DNA of 26,433 bases from JAQTNP01 sp964616145 (GTDB lineage: Bacteria > Patescibacteriota > Minisyncoccia > Minisyncoccales > PEYH01): contig CAZTRD010000013.1 in assembly GCA_964616145.1 (NCBI GenBank), forward strand, positions 1 through 26,433, read 5' to 3'. Both the position numbers and the translations under genes were made by a program. The first letter of the stretch is position 1, and each line of letters starts with the position of its first letter. A model generated the notes under the pieces. It was given only the letters and a program-made list of their open reading frames with translations, ran no database searches and was not told where the DNA came from. Positions 13,843 to 22,927 of the stretch are shown here, piece after piece.

Positions 13843-14953
13843 AAGAGGGACTTCGGCGTGCAACCATTATCGCGTCCTGCAACCACTGTATAAATTGCAT
13901 CAACATAAAATGGCGGATATTTTAACTATCCACCAGGGAAACGGCGCTGACCTGGGATTCGTAACCCAGAAGATTATGGAAGCCGATATTATTATGTTTC
14001 AACGCCCGCAAGATGACAGGTGGTTTGATTTTATCAAGATAGCGCAGAAGTGCGGTAAGATTATGGTAGTAGATTATGACGATCATCCGTTTATAGTATC
14101 CCCCTTAAATCCCGCATACCGGCATTACGGGACAAAGGAAGTGCATTTTGAATGGCCCGATGGCAATATTACCGCGCTCTGGAAGGATAGGGAAAATGGG
14201 TTTTTTATAGAAGAGAATATTACCCGGCAGGACTATTTCATAGCGGCATTTAAGAGGGCGGATATGGTAAGCACTACTACGCCTATTTTGCAGGAGATAT
14301 TCTTGAAGTTGAATAAGAATAGTATTGTGCTGCCGAACTTGATAGATTTTGACCTTTTCCCCCAGCTTGAATGCGTAAAGAAGGAGATCAGGATAGGGTG
14401 GCAGGGCGGAGCCTCGCATTATGAAGATTTGTATATGATAGTTCCCGCAATCAAAAAGATTCTGGAAAAATACGATAATGTAAAGTTTATCTTTTTAGGG
14501 GATTCGCGCTTTCATGGGCTATTTAAGGGCATCCCTCAGGAGAGGCTTGAGTGGCACAACTGGGTCAAGCATGAAGCCTATCCTTTGAAATTGATTACCT
14601 TGAATTTGGATATCGGACTATGTCCATTAATTGATAATGAATTCAACAGGAATAAGTCCGCGATAAAATTCTTTGAATATTCGGCTGTCAAGATACCTAC
14701 GATTGCCTCGGATATACCGCCTTATTCTCCCGTGATGACCCACGGTAAAGACGGTTTGCTGATAGACGATAACAACTGGTTTGAGGCAATGGAAGAGTTA
14801 ATCCTGGATGCAGATAAAAGAAAGCGTTTAGCCGGTAATGCCTATGATAACGTATTTGAAAATCATAACGCGGATAAGAAGGCGCATCTCTGGCGAGATG
14901 CCTTCGAGGGGTTGTTAAAAAAAGATGTGGCATCATTACTTGAGGTTGCATAG
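13823..14953 (+). CDS. Glycosyltransferase of the GT-B fold (family 4-like)
   Basis: This 376-residue enzyme has the two-domain layout of GT4-type transferases. The N-terminal acceptor domain has MKILGFERGTSACNHYRVLQ (1-20) and MVVDYDDHPF (81-90). The C-terminal donor domain has IGWQGGASHYEDL (191-203), VKFIFLGDSRF (220-230) and FFEYSAVKIPTIASD (283-297), the family region that holds the donor nucleotide. There is no membrane helix. AAGGAG lies before the ATG, which overlaps the end of the kinase fusion gene by 20 bases. Confidence 0.88.
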   Translation: MKILGFERGTSACNHYRVLQPLYKLHQHKMADILTIHQGNGADLGFVTQKIMEADIIMFQRPQDDRWFDFIKIAQKCGKIMVVDYDDHPFIVSPLNPAYRHYGTKEVHFEWPDGNITALWKDRENGFFIEENITRQDYFIAAFKRADMVSTTTPILQEIFLKLNKNSIVLPNLIDFDLFPQLECVKKEIRIGWQGGASHYEDLYMIVPAIKKILEKYDNVKFIFLGDSRFHGLFKGIPQERLEWHNWVKHEAYPLKLITLNLDIGLCPLIDNEFNRNKSAIKFFEYSAVKIPTIASDIPPYSPVMTHGKDGLLIDDNNWFEAMEELILDADKRKRLAGNAYDNVFENHNADKKAHLWRDAFEGLLKKDVASLLEVA

Positions 14954-15951
14954 TGAAGATATTGATTACAGGAGGAGCAGGTTTTATCGGTCATCATTTT
15001 GTTGAGCATTTTATCAAGAATACCGATTGGGAAATAGTGATCTTTGATAAATTAAATTATGCCTCTAACGGTTTTGATAGGCTAAGGGATATAAGTGTCT
15101 TCGATGACAAGAGGATTCGCATATTCCCCATAGATATAAGTCAACCTATCAGCTACGGGATAAATCAGGAAATAGGGGAAGTGGATTATATCGTAAACCT
15201 TGCTTCCGAGAGCCATGTTGATAACTCAATAACTAACCCGGTTGAGTTTATATTAAACAACGTGAAACTTATGCTCTGCTTATTGGAATGGGCGAGGGGA
15301 TTAAAAACTCTAAGGAAATTTATCCAATTTTCTACAGATGAAGTATATGGGACAGCCCCGGAGGGATTAAACTATAAGGAAGGCTCAAGGCATAACCCAG
15401 GCAATCCTTATTCCGCAAGCAAGGCGGCGCAAGAGGATATCTGCCGGGCCTATGCTAATTCTTATGGGTTGCCGATTATCATCGCAAATACCATGAATGT
15501 AATAGGGGAAAGGCAACACCCTGAAAAGTTTGTTCCTATGTGCATCAGGAGAATATTGGAAGGCGAGAAAGTTATAATTCACTCTAATAAAGAAAAGACA
15601 AAGGCAGGGACAAGATTTTATATCCACGCCAGAAATGTGGCTAAGGCAGTCCATTTTTTATTAGATGCGGAAGAAAAGTTAGACAAGATAGATGCGCAGG
15701 CAGGACAGTTTAACATAGTAGGGGAAAAAGAGATTGATAATCTAGAATTAGCCCAGCTTATCGCTAAAGTGTTAGGGAAACCTTTAAGCTATGAAATGGT
15801 AGATTTTCACAGCAGCCGTCCAGGACACGACTTGCGTTATGCCTTAGACGGGGAAAAACTAAAAAAACTCGGTTTCGAGTTTTCAGTTAATCTTGAGCAA
15901 TCATTAGAAAAAACGGTTAAATGGACTGAGGAGAATAAAAAATGGCTATGA
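14953..15951 (+). CDS. RmlB-like NDP-sugar 4,6-dehydratase (extended SDR)
   Basis: This 332-residue, NAD-dependent enzyme most resembles dTDP-glucose 4,6-dehydratase, which makes the 4-keto-6-deoxy sugar that feeds many 6-deoxy and amino sugars. Evidence: GGAGFIG (7-13) for NAD, ESHVDNSI (86-93), STDEVYG (127-133) with the catalytic Asp-Glu pair, Tyr153 and Lys157 of YSASK, and RPGHDLRYALD (289-299), typical of RmlB. The GTG start shares its G with the preceding TAG (TAGTG), so it is coupled to the glycosyltransferase. Related epimerases and decarboxylases are less likely because the dehydratase Asp-Glu pair is present. Confidence 0.88.
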   Translation: MKILITGGAGFIGHHFVEHFIKNTDWEIVIFDKLNYASNGFDRLRDISVFDDKRIRIFPIDISQPISYGINQEIGEVDYIVNLASESHVDNSITNPVEFILNNVKLMLCLLEWARGLKTLRKFIQFSTDEVYGTAPEGLNYKEGSRHNPGNPYSASKAAQEDICRAYANSYGLPIIIANTMNVIGERQHPEKFVPMCIRRILEGEKVIIHSNKEKTKAGTRFYIHARNVAKAVHFLLDAEEKLDKIDAQAGQFNIVGEKEIDNLELAQLIAKVLGKPLSYEMVDFHSSRPGHDLRYALDGEKLKKLGFEFSVNLEQSLEKTVKWTEENKKWL

Positions 15952-17108
15952 GAAGTTTAGTCATAGGGATGGGTGAAGTAGGGCAGGCGTTATTCAATGT
16001 GTTAAAGTCTGCCTATCCCGATATCCAGTCATATGACAAAAAGCAAGAGAAGAGGGAAATTGCTATACCAATAGATATTATCCATATCTGTATTCCATAT
16101 ACCGATGATTTTATAAAAATAGTAAGTGAATATATGGTGGCTTTCAATCCTTTATACCTGGTTATTCATTCGACTGTTCCTGTAGGAACAACGGCAAAGA
16201 TAGCCGAGGGTGCTGAATGCAAAGTTTTCTATTCTCCTGTCCGGGGGCAACACGAGAACATGGAAGAGGGGCTCAAGACTTATGTTAAATATCTTTCATC
16301 TAATACCCAGATAGCCGATGCCATGAGTAAGTATTTTGAGGACGCAGGGATAAGAATTGAAATGATGTTCGATACTGGAGCAGCCGAGTTGATGAAGTTA
16401 TTAGAACTTTATCGGTATGGTTTATATATAGCTGGGGCAAAGGAACAAGAAAATATCTGTAAGCATTTTGGAAAAAACTACGATTTAGTAGTAACTAAAC
16501 CCGAAGAAACACGCAATGAGGGGATGATTAAACTCGGCAAACCTGACAAATGCCAACCTATCTTATGGCCATTTGAGAATTATGTAGGGGGGCATTGCAC
16601 GGTTGAAGATATGGATATATTGCTTAAACAGGTAGAAATGCCCTTATTAAAAGAAGCATATAAAATTGATAGGGGAACAATCATCTGGTCCAATTGCAAT
16701 ATTTACCCTGGAGCTAAGATTGGCAAAGGTTGCTCGGTAGGTCAATTCTGCGAAATAGATGATGGCGTTGTAATAGGCAATAATGTCAGGATAGGGGCTT
16801 TTACTTTTATACCGGCAGGAGTAACTATCGAGGATAATTGTTTTATTGCTCCCCGTGTAACTTTTAGTAATGACAAGCATCCGCCTTCTAGTAAACAATG
16901 TTGGGGGAAAATACTGATTAAAAAAGGCGCGGTATTAGGCATGGGGTCAGTGATATTACCTGATGTTACGGTAGGAGAAAACGCCGTTATCGGCGCGGGT
17001 TCGGTAGTAACTAAAGACGTACCTAACGGCGAGGTATGGTATGGCACGGCAGCATATAAGCATAACATAAAAGAAGAAGTCTATGAGGATAGTATTAACA
17101 AGATGTAG
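15942..17108 (+). CDS. Fusion of a UDP-sugar dehydrogenase-like domain and a hexapeptide acetyltransferase
   Basis: This 388-residue protein joins two enzymes. Residues 1-243 resemble UDP-glucose/UDP-ManNAc dehydrogenases: GMGEVG (9-14), HSTVPVGTT (76-84), SPVRG (98-102) and GGHC (216-219) with the catalytic cysteine. The C-terminal UDP-binding domain is missing, and the Asn expected in the KxxxN pair is Leu (K152, L156), so oxidation may be altered or lost. Residues 246-370 are a left-handed beta-helix with hexapeptide repeats and NDKHP (310-314), as in the WbpD/WlbB sugar N-acetyltransferases. Start 15942 has GAGGAG at the right distance; ATG 15948 would form an ATGA overlap. Confidence 0.85.
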   Translation: MAMRSLVIGMGEVGQALFNVLKSAYPDIQSYDKKQEKREIAIPIDIIHICIPYTDDFIKIVSEYMVAFNPLYLVIHSTVPVGTTAKIAEGAECKVFYSPVRGQHENMEEGLKTYVKYLSSNTQIADAMSKYFEDAGIRIEMMFDTGAAELMKLLELYRYGLYIAGAKEQENICKHFGKNYDLVVTKPEETRNEGMIKLGKPDKCQPILWPFENYVGGHCTVEDMDILLKQVEMPLLKEAYKIDRGTIIWSNCNIYPGAKIGKGCSVGQFCEIDDGVVIGNNVRIGAFTFIPAGVTIEDNCFIAPRVTFSNDKHPPSSKQCWGKILIKKGAVLGMGSVILPDVTVGENAVIGAGSVVTKDVPNGEVWYGTAAYKHNIKEEVYEDSINKM

Positions 17109-17117
17109 GAGGGGAAT

Positions 17118-17795
17118 ATGGATTTTCTAGAACAACAGACATTATTGTCGGAATGCTTAGGAGACCCGAACACAAGCACTGATGACCAGTGGCCTCTCGC
17201 AAGGCGCAAAGCAGCGCTTAATAGGGGTGATATCCAATTCTGCAAGGATAGCCATTGCGTAAGAGAATATGCTACCGGGGTAATCGCCAGCAACGAATTG
17301 GCAATTCCAAGCGGATGGCTTGAGACCTTTTGCCTTATTATTGACGATGAGGTGATAGATAACGCTAAGGAAATAGACTTGCACGAATGGGAGAAATATC
17401 ACTCGCACGGTTCGGATGACCCTTACTATTATATCTGGGAATATAGTGGGACAAGAAAAATGAAATTCCTTGCTGGAAGCGGAGTAAACGGAAAAACTTA
17501 CGAACTATATTATTTCAAAACACAAACTACCGCTTTAAGTGGCGATACCGATGAGTCAATAATCCCCGATGAATACAGAGAAGCCCCGGTTTATTACGCG
17601 GCAAATTGGCTTTTGAAACAGGCGGGATTGACCGAGTTGGCGGCGCAAAACCGGGCTGAATACGATAGGCTCGTGATAGAGGCGACATTAAAGACAGAGA
17701 AAGAATATAAAAAGGAAAATAGACCCTTTCCTGACTTGGGCGATGATGCAGGTGGTGGTGGCTATGCCCAGGGGGATGGGGGACATTTTGATTAA
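17118..17795 (+). CDS. Head-tail adaptor-type structural protein
   Basis: This encodes a 225-residue protein placed just before the tail nozzle, where podoviruses encode the adaptor ring that binds the portal. The N-terminus (LARRKAALNRGDIQFCKDS, then VREYATGVIASNELAIPSGW) and the helical VYYAANWLLKQAGL near the end are in line with adaptor or tail-accessory proteins. The C-terminal 25 residues are Gly/Asp-rich and flexible. AGGAGGGG lies before the ATG. It marks the return to structural genes after the glycan block. The exact family is not certain. Confidence 0.6.
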   Translation: MDFLEQQTLLSECLGDPNTSTDDQWPLARRKAALNRGDIQFCKDSHCVREYATGVIASNELAIPSGWLETFCLIIDDEVIDNAKEIDLHEWEKYHSHGSDDPYYYIWEYSGTRKMKFLAGSGVNGKTYELYYFKTQTTALSGDTDESIIPDEYREAPVYYAANWLLKQAGLTELAAQNRAEYDRLVIEATLKTEKEYKKENRPFPDLGDDAGGGGYAQGDGGHFD

Positions 17796-17797
17796 AT

Positions 17798-19378
17798 ATG
17801 CCTAAATTTAAGACTGATAGAGATGTATTAGATCGCGCCAAGCCGATTGAACTTGTATTGGAGTTATTATCCTTTTCAGGGGGAGAGAATACTACCGGAG
17901 AGGATGTGGTATTAAAAAACAATGAAGCGCGCTTGATTGAGAATTGGGATGCTTTATCAATCGGCGGGATGATCCGTTCTAAGGGATTTAACGAAGTAGC
18001 AGACGGAGGGGTAGGATATACCGATGCCCCGGATTTATTGGCCCATCATAAAGAAGGCACAAATTCCACAAGATTATATGCCATTGTTGAAGGAGATTTA
18101 GTTTATAAAGATAGTGCAGATTTGACATTAGCCGATGCCGCCGGATTTACCTCCGGGCAATTAAGCCATGCGGTATCTGCCGGGGAAAAATTATGGATTA
18201 CTAACGCTCTCGATAACCTTAAATATAAAACTATCGCAGGAGCGTTGACTGTTCCCGCAAGTCAACCTGGAGCGGCCAGGGAACGCATACATTTTCATCA
18301 ATTCAGATTACTTGCGGAGGGCGGCGGAAAGACTGTCTATGGTTCAAGAGCAGCTTCGGGCAACTGGACAGCCGCAGATGCCTGGTCTTTAGCTAACGAT
18401 GCCTGGAGTATTGATATGCCGGATTTGACTTATGGCGGAGTTTCGGGTTTTCCTTCTGGGCCTTATTTCACTATATTCACCTACTTTAAGGCGTATCTAT
18501 TGTCCAATTTTCCTGATATCAAATATGATACTCTTCCTAATTCTCATGGATGTTGTGCTCCTTTATCAATCGCAAAGGGCGATGAAGGGATTTACTTTTT
18601 ATCAAATCATCCTACGCTTGGGGTATTCCTCTGGGATGGGGTGAATTGGATAAACCTTACCGAAAATAATGATTTCGTCGAGGATATAGATTTGGCTAAA
18701 AGGATATATGGATTTTATAGGGATAGTAAATATTATATCAATTATTGCGAGTCCGGTTCTGGTGTCGCATATCCTAATAGACAAAAAATATATGACGCTT
18801 CTTTAGGGCGTTGGATGACAAGGCCAATCAATGCGACTTTGTCGGATAATTTCGGTTATCCTTGTCTATTAAAATATGACAATAATGAATTGTATTGCGC
18901 TTCTTCGCAGAAAGATAAGATATACGAACTTGAAACCGAAGATAACTCTGATGAGGAACAGAATACCGAAGCAAATTATTTGACAAAGGATTTCAGTTCG
19001 TCCGATTTTTCTTTATCTAAAGGAGACAGGTTTCCCATAAGCAATGTCAGGTTTAAACTGATAAAGATGATTTTGACTTATTACGGGAATACAGGAAGTA
19101 TTGTAGTCAAATGGAATATGGATAGAGGCGCAAGAACAGGGCAACAGACTGTTACCATAACTACTACCCAGATAGGCGCTAAACTCAATGATGATTTTAC
19201 CGTGAATACATCTTATATCATTGAGGCAACAGATTTACCAGATAAAACAGTAGTAAGGTCTTTCAATAATTCGGCGGTAGGCAGGTTTGTTAATTTTCAG
19301 ATATTGAATAGTGCGACGGGCGAAAGACCAAAAATAAAAAGTCTAAAAATTCACGCAGTTTGTTTTGAAGAATTATAA
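17798..19378 (+). CDS. Tail nozzle / stabilisation-type protein
   Basis: This 526-residue, beta-rich protein begins with a pattern seen in podovirus tail nozzle or stabilisation proteins: SFSGGENTTGEDVVLKNNEA, then NWDALSIGGMIRSKGF. The long middle, with repeated Trp/Tyr/Asp/Gly strands (LWITNALDN, GIYFLSNHPTLGVFLWDG, KIYDASLGRWM), suggests a beta-propeller. The end (about 400-526) looks like a separate beta domain. It follows the adaptor by two bases. In such phages this protein forms the tail tip through which DNA exits. Confidence 0.72.
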   Translation: MPKFKTDRDVLDRAKPIELVLELLSFSGGENTTGEDVVLKNNEARLIENWDALSIGGMIRSKGFNEVADGGVGYTDAPDLLAHHKEGTNSTRLYAIVEGDLVYKDSADLTLADAAGFTSGQLSHAVSAGEKLWITNALDNLKYKTIAGALTVPASQPGAARERIHFHQFRLLAEGGGKTVYGSRAASGNWTAADAWSLANDAWSIDMPDLTYGGVSGFPSGPYFTIFTYFKAYLLSNFPDIKYDTLPNSHGCCAPLSIAKGDEGIYFLSNHPTLGVFLWDGVNWINLTENNDFVEDIDLAKRIYGFYRDSKYYINYCESGSGVAYPNRQKIYDASLGRWMTRPINATLSDNFGYPCLLKYDNNELYCASSQKDKIYELETEDNSDEEQNTEANYLTKDFSSSDFSLSKGDRFPISNVRFKLIKMILTYYGNTGSIVVKWNMDRGARTGQQTVTITTTQIGAKLNDDFTVNTSYIIEATDLPDKTVVRSFNNSAVGRFVNFQILNSATGERPKIKSLKIHAVCFEEL

Positions 19379-19389
19379 GGAGGAATTAA

Positions 19390-20286
19390 ATGGCATATCC
19401 AAATGATCTTGTAAGGACGAAAAATTGGGGTTCAGAAATTTTAACGGACGCCGACCTTGAGGCGCAATTGGACTTAATAATCAATTGGGTTATGGCGGCG
19501 TTAAATTCAACTACCGGACACGCCCATACCGCAGTGGCGAACAAATCTCCAAAAATCAATGTAGCAGACGGCTTGACTGTAACAAGCCAAGCGCAAGGGG
19601 ATGTTTTATATGCCTCTTCAGCGGCGGCTTTTGCAAGGCTTGGCGCAGGCACAAAAGGAAAGTGCTTTACTACGGGTGGCGCTGCAGCCAATCCTACCTG
19701 GGAAGGAATGACTACAGAAGGAGACATCGAATATCACGATGGGACGAGTAGAGCAAGATTGGCGAAAGGAACAGCTGGACAGATAATACAAATGAATACC
19801 GGAGCTACTGCTCCTGAATGGGTAGCAGGCGGAAGAATGGTTCAGGTAGTCAATGTTATGTCGAGCGCGGTTGCAACGGGAAATACAACTATGCCTTTTG
19901 ATGATACTATTCCCCAAAAAACCGAAGGGGTAGAGTGGATGACTTTAGCAATTACCCCGACATCAGCTACCAATAAATTATTGATAGAGGTTATCGCTAA
20001 TTTTTCCTGGGCGACATCTGTTGCGGGTTTTTCTGCGGCTCTTTTCCAAGATGCAACGGCTGGTGCTTTGGCGGCAGTCCCTATGGAGAATATCTATGCG
20101 GTTGACCGTCCTTTCCAGGTAATATTGAAACACTATATGGTAACAGGAACGACATCGGCGACAACCTTCAAATTTAGAGCAGGGCCTCACACTGCTTCAG
20201 TAGTTACTTTTAACGGAGTATCAGCCGGAAGGTTATACGGCGGGGTTATGGCATCGAGTATCACGATTACCGAGATTAAGGTGTAA
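19390..20286 (+). CDS. Tail fibre or appendage protein
   Basis: This 298-residue protein has the modular look of a phage fibre. The N-terminal helix (LEAQLDLIINWVMAALNST) is followed by the low-complexity repeat QGDVLYASSAAAFARLGAGT, a pattern common in fibre shafts, with GQIIQMNTGATAPEWVAGG repeating the theme. The C-terminal 145 residues (MVQVVNVMSSAVATG and on) form a beta-sandwich-like domain of strands ending TITEIKV, probably a tip or binding domain. GGAGG lies before the ATG. Confidence 0.75.
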   Translation: MAYPNDLVRTKNWGSEILTDADLEAQLDLIINWVMAALNSTTGHAHTAVANKSPKINVADGLTVTSQAQGDVLYASSAAAFARLGAGTKGKCFTTGGAAANPTWEGMTTEGDIEYHDGTSRARLAKGTAGQIIQMNTGATAPEWVAGGRMVQVVNVMSSAVATGNTTMPFDDTIPQKTEGVEWMTLAITPTSATNKLLIEVIANFSWATSVAGFSAALFQDATAGALAAVPMENIYAVDRPFQVILKHYMVTGTTSATTFKFRAGPHTASVVTFNGVSAGRLYGGVMASSITITEIKV

Positions 20287-20287
20287 A

Positions 20288-20551
20288 ATGGCAGACGGCT
20301 ATATTGAACTCTCAAAAGAAAAATTAGACACTCCTGCGGGTATGGGTGAACTTAACCGTATGCTTCGGGAATTATACGAGTTAGTTTCAGGGGACGGGAA
20401 AGATACCAAGATATATTACGGGTATGGTTCGCCGGAAGGAGAAATTGTCGCGTCTATCGGTTCTGTCTATATGCGTAAAGATGGCGCGGCGAATACATCT
20501 ATCTATATCAAGGAAAGTGGGACAGGAGCGACTGGATGGACGGCCAAATAA
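20288..20551 (+). CDS. Small tail-associated protein
   Basis: This encodes an 87-residue protein with an N-terminal helix (GELNRMLRELYELVSG) and a beta-rich end. The pattern YYGYGSPEGEIVASIGSVYM then SIYIKESGTGATGWTAK occurs repeatedly in phage fibre and collar proteins, where it tends to be an assembly or attachment module. It may link fibres to the tail. It follows the fibre gene by one base. Confidence 0.68.
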   Translation: MADGYIELSKEKLDTPAGMGELNRMLRELYELVSGDGKDTKIYYGYGSPEGEIVASIGSVYMRKDGAANTSIYIKESGTGATGWTAK

Positions 20552-20973
20552 CGCAAGGGGAAATGTTAGCGCAGGCGTTTTTGATACTTCAACAATCGAA
20601 CATATACCCTAACGCCAAGCCAGCCGATTGGATTAAAATCCTTCTTTATATGCACACGAAGGGATGGCTTTATATCGGGTATGAAAAAGAAAAGATGGTG
20701 ATGGTCGCGGGGATGTATAGGATAAAGAAATTCAACAAAGATACCATAAAGACTTTACCTCAAAAAGAGGAAGGAAATGTTTTATATGTCCCATTTTTTG
20801 CCTCAAACGCAGAGGATAAATTATTGCCGAGAAAATTATTACAAAGGTATCTATCAAAACATAAGAATATTAAAAAAATAACTTTTTATAACGATGAGAG
20901 AGAAAGAGTTTTTAACCGCCTAAAGGAGAGGAAAAATGGGAAAAGGAAAAACAGAATTACCGGCAACACCTAA
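20536..20973 (+). CDS. Possible GNAT-fold protein, related in position to T7 gp13-type proteins
   Basis: This is a 145-residue basic protein. The central strands IGYEKEKMVMVAGMYRI, then GNVLYVPFFASN, then LPRKLLQRYLSKHKNIKKITF follow the strand-helix order of an acetyltransferase (GNAT) fold, and small proteins of this type sit between fibre and internal virion protein genes in T7-like phages. The acetyl-CoA binding motif is not clearly present, so it may not be an active enzyme. It overlaps the gene before it by 16 bases. The ATG at 20563, with AAGGGG upstream, is another possible start. Confidence 0.5.
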   Translation: MDGQITQGEMLAQAFLILQQSNIYPNAKPADWIKILLYMHTKGWLYIGYEKEKMVMVAGMYRIKKFNKDTIKTLPQKEEGNVLYVPFFASNAEDKLLPRKLLQRYLSKHKNIKKITFYNDERERVFNRLKERKNGKRKNRITGNT

Positions 20974-21769
20974 ATATTTTGAAGACCCGCAATTCAAATC
21001 AGGGCTTGATGAGTTATTCGGCCTGGGCGGAAAATTGACTAATTTTGATTTTAGCGGAAATTTATCACCCCTAAAGGATACAATTAATATCAATCCTGAT
21101 GTACTAAGTGGATTTTTCAGTTCCCTGCAACCATATTATAACCAGATGCGCAGAGGCACAATGAATGAATTGGCGGCCACAAATCAACTGGAAAGTTCGG
21201 TTACTGCCAATAGGTTAGGGCAGATTGATACAGATATGGCTAATACCTTGCAGGGATATACCTCTCAACTTATCCAGCAGGCATTACAGAATAGGATCAG
21301 TCTCTTTGGCACGGGTCTAAATACCATAAGCGGAGCGACGGGACTTGCAGGAACAAACCAATCCCAAAGAAACCAATTCAACCTCTCTAATTACGAGAAT
21401 GAGGTTGCGGCGGCATTGGCGGGGAAAGATTCATCTGGTGGGCTTATGGGGGGATTGACTGGGGCCGCGGGCGGAGCGATGGGGGGAGCTAGTCTTGGAG
21501 CGTTATTAGCTCCTTTTACGGCAGGATTATCAATTCCAATGGGGGCATTATATGGCGGATTAGCAGGAGGTGGGATAGGCGGCGCATTGGGATATTTTGG
21601 TTCTTCAGGCACAGGTGGACAATTACTATCTGGCGGAGCTAGAATGTTAGGCTCAAGTTTCGGTAGTCAGAAACTTCCATACCAGCCAGGTAGTTCGGCT
21701 ATGGATTATCCGTTAAAGAATGATTTTAGCTTTAGTTATCCAGGCGGTTTATATGGGAGATTAAATTAA
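20936..21769 (+). CDS. Ejection-type protein with a glycine zipper
   Basis: This 277-residue protein has a polar N-terminal half, a helical part rich in Gln/Asn (MRRGTMNELAATNQLESSVT and on, about 71-125), and a long Gly/Ala stretch at 168-228 (GGLMGGLTGAAGGAMGGASL and on) that makes a glycine-zipper membrane region. Phage ejection proteins use such segments to enter the host membrane and form a channel for DNA. It is the first of three proteins of this type in a row. AAAGGAGAGG lies before the ATG. Confidence 0.65.
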   Translation: MGKGKTELPATPKYFEDPQFKSGLDELFGLGGKLTNFDFSGNLSPLKDTININPDVLSGFFSSLQPYYNQMRRGTMNELAATNQLESSVTANRLGQIDTDMANTLQGYTSQLIQQALQNRISLFGTGLNTISGATGLAGTNQSQRNQFNLSNYENEVAAALAGKDSSGGLMGGLTGAAGGAMGGASLGALLAPFTAGLSIPMGALYGGLAGGGIGGALGYFGSSGTGGQLLSGGARMLGSSFGSQKLPYQPGSSAMDYPLKNDFSFSYPGGLYGRLN

Positions 21770-21782
21770 TCAAGGAGGAACT

Positions 21783-22925
21783 ATGGCCGGCGTATTAGAT
21801 GCAATTTTGCGTTACAAAGAATTGGAATCGGAAAAAGTTAAAAGTGATATTGGGATGATTTCTAATGCCTTTGAGATGTTTCAGAAAGGCAGGCAGACTA
21901 ATATGCTAATGGATTTAGAGAGGAAAAAACTTGCAGTTGATCTCGGCACTAAGGGTTTACGCTTCGATACTTCTGGAAATATCGTTCCCGCTACGGATTT
22001 GATAAGTAGTTTGGGGATGACAAAAGAATGGAAACCTTCTACGAAGGAAGAGGCGTTTGAGTTTGAAAAAACAAAAGCAGGATTTAAAGGAAAAAGTATT
22101 GCTGATGTTTCTGATTTAAGTAGTGAACAACAATTACAGGGAAGAGCTTTAGCTCGTAAAATTTATGGTGTTAGGGGGGCTGAATTCGGATTGCCAGCGG
22201 TTTATGAGGAGATAAGAAAAGGAAAAAATATTGATGAGATAGAAGATAGCTTAAGATATGCTGGACAATCAAAAGAATTTGTCGGCCCGATAAGAAACGC
22301 CGCTCAATCTATATTGATGAATGTTCCTCAAGATAAGGCACAAATTTCTATGGATTATATTGATGATCTGCTTTCAAGGGGTGATATGGAAGGGACAAAA
22401 AATCAATTAAAGCGATTGGCGAGAACACAGGCATCTATGGAGATGCAGGGAAACATAGTTGGTAAAGAAAGAACCATAAAATTATTGGATGAAATTCAAG
22501 GAGACTTGAATACTTTAGAGAATAACGGAGTGAATACAAATATCTTCTCAGGCACAGCCGAAAATATAGCTTCTAAATTAGGAACGGTTAAAAATCCAGA
22601 AATGAGAAAAGTTGCTACAAAAATCTCTGCAGCTATTCAGAATTATAGAAGAAGCATGACAGGCGTTCAGTTTGGTATGCCAGAGAACAAGGAATATAAG
22701 GTAATGTTCCCAAGCATAGGCAGGACTGCCAATTTTAACACCGCGAATATAAATGCGCTAAAAGAAGTTATGGCGGGTGATTTAGATAATTTTTATTCTT
22801 TATCTATGGGGGAGAAAGAATATAAAAGTATATTTGGACAGGCAACGAAAATACAGACAGAAACTAAAATAGAAAATACTCAAAATCCAGAGTATAAAAA
22901 ATATTTGCAAGCAATAGGAGAATAA
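21783..22925 (+). CDS. Helical internal or ejection-type protein
   Basis: This 380-residue protein is charged, mainly helical and has no signal peptide. It starts MAGVLDAILRYKELESEKVK and is rich in Lys/Glu/Gln with coiled-coil stretches at about 10-55 and 190-250. Its place between two glycine-zipper proteins and its composition fit the middle ejection protein of podoviruses. AAGGAGG lies before the ATG. There are no catalytic motifs, and no lytic-transglycosylase domain is evident. Confidence 0.55.
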   Translation: MAGVLDAILRYKELESEKVKSDIGMISNAFEMFQKGRQTNMLMDLERKKLAVDLGTKGLRFDTSGNIVPATDLISSLGMTKEWKPSTKEEAFEFEKTKAGFKGKSIADVSDLSSEQQLQGRALARKIYGVRGAEFGLPAVYEEIRKGKNIDEIEDSLRYAGQSKEFVGPIRNAAQSILMNVPQDKAQISMDYIDDLLSRGDMEGTKNQLKRLARTQASMEMQGNIVGKERTIKLLDEIQGDLNTLENNGVNTNIFSGTAENIASKLGTVKNPEMRKVATKISAAIQNYRRSMTGVQFGMPENKEYKVMFPSIGRTANFNTANINALKEVMAGDLDNFYSLSMGEKEYKSIFGQATKIQTETKIENTQNPEYKKYLQAIGE

Positions 22926-22927
22926 CA

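Noticed and set aside
16250..17108. Sequencing error joining two separate genes in the dehydrogenase-acetyltransferase fusion
   Set aside because: The frame is continuous across the junction, no internal start with a ribosome site is seen at the start of the acetyltransferase part, and no stop or frame change is needed; raw reads would still be the final test.
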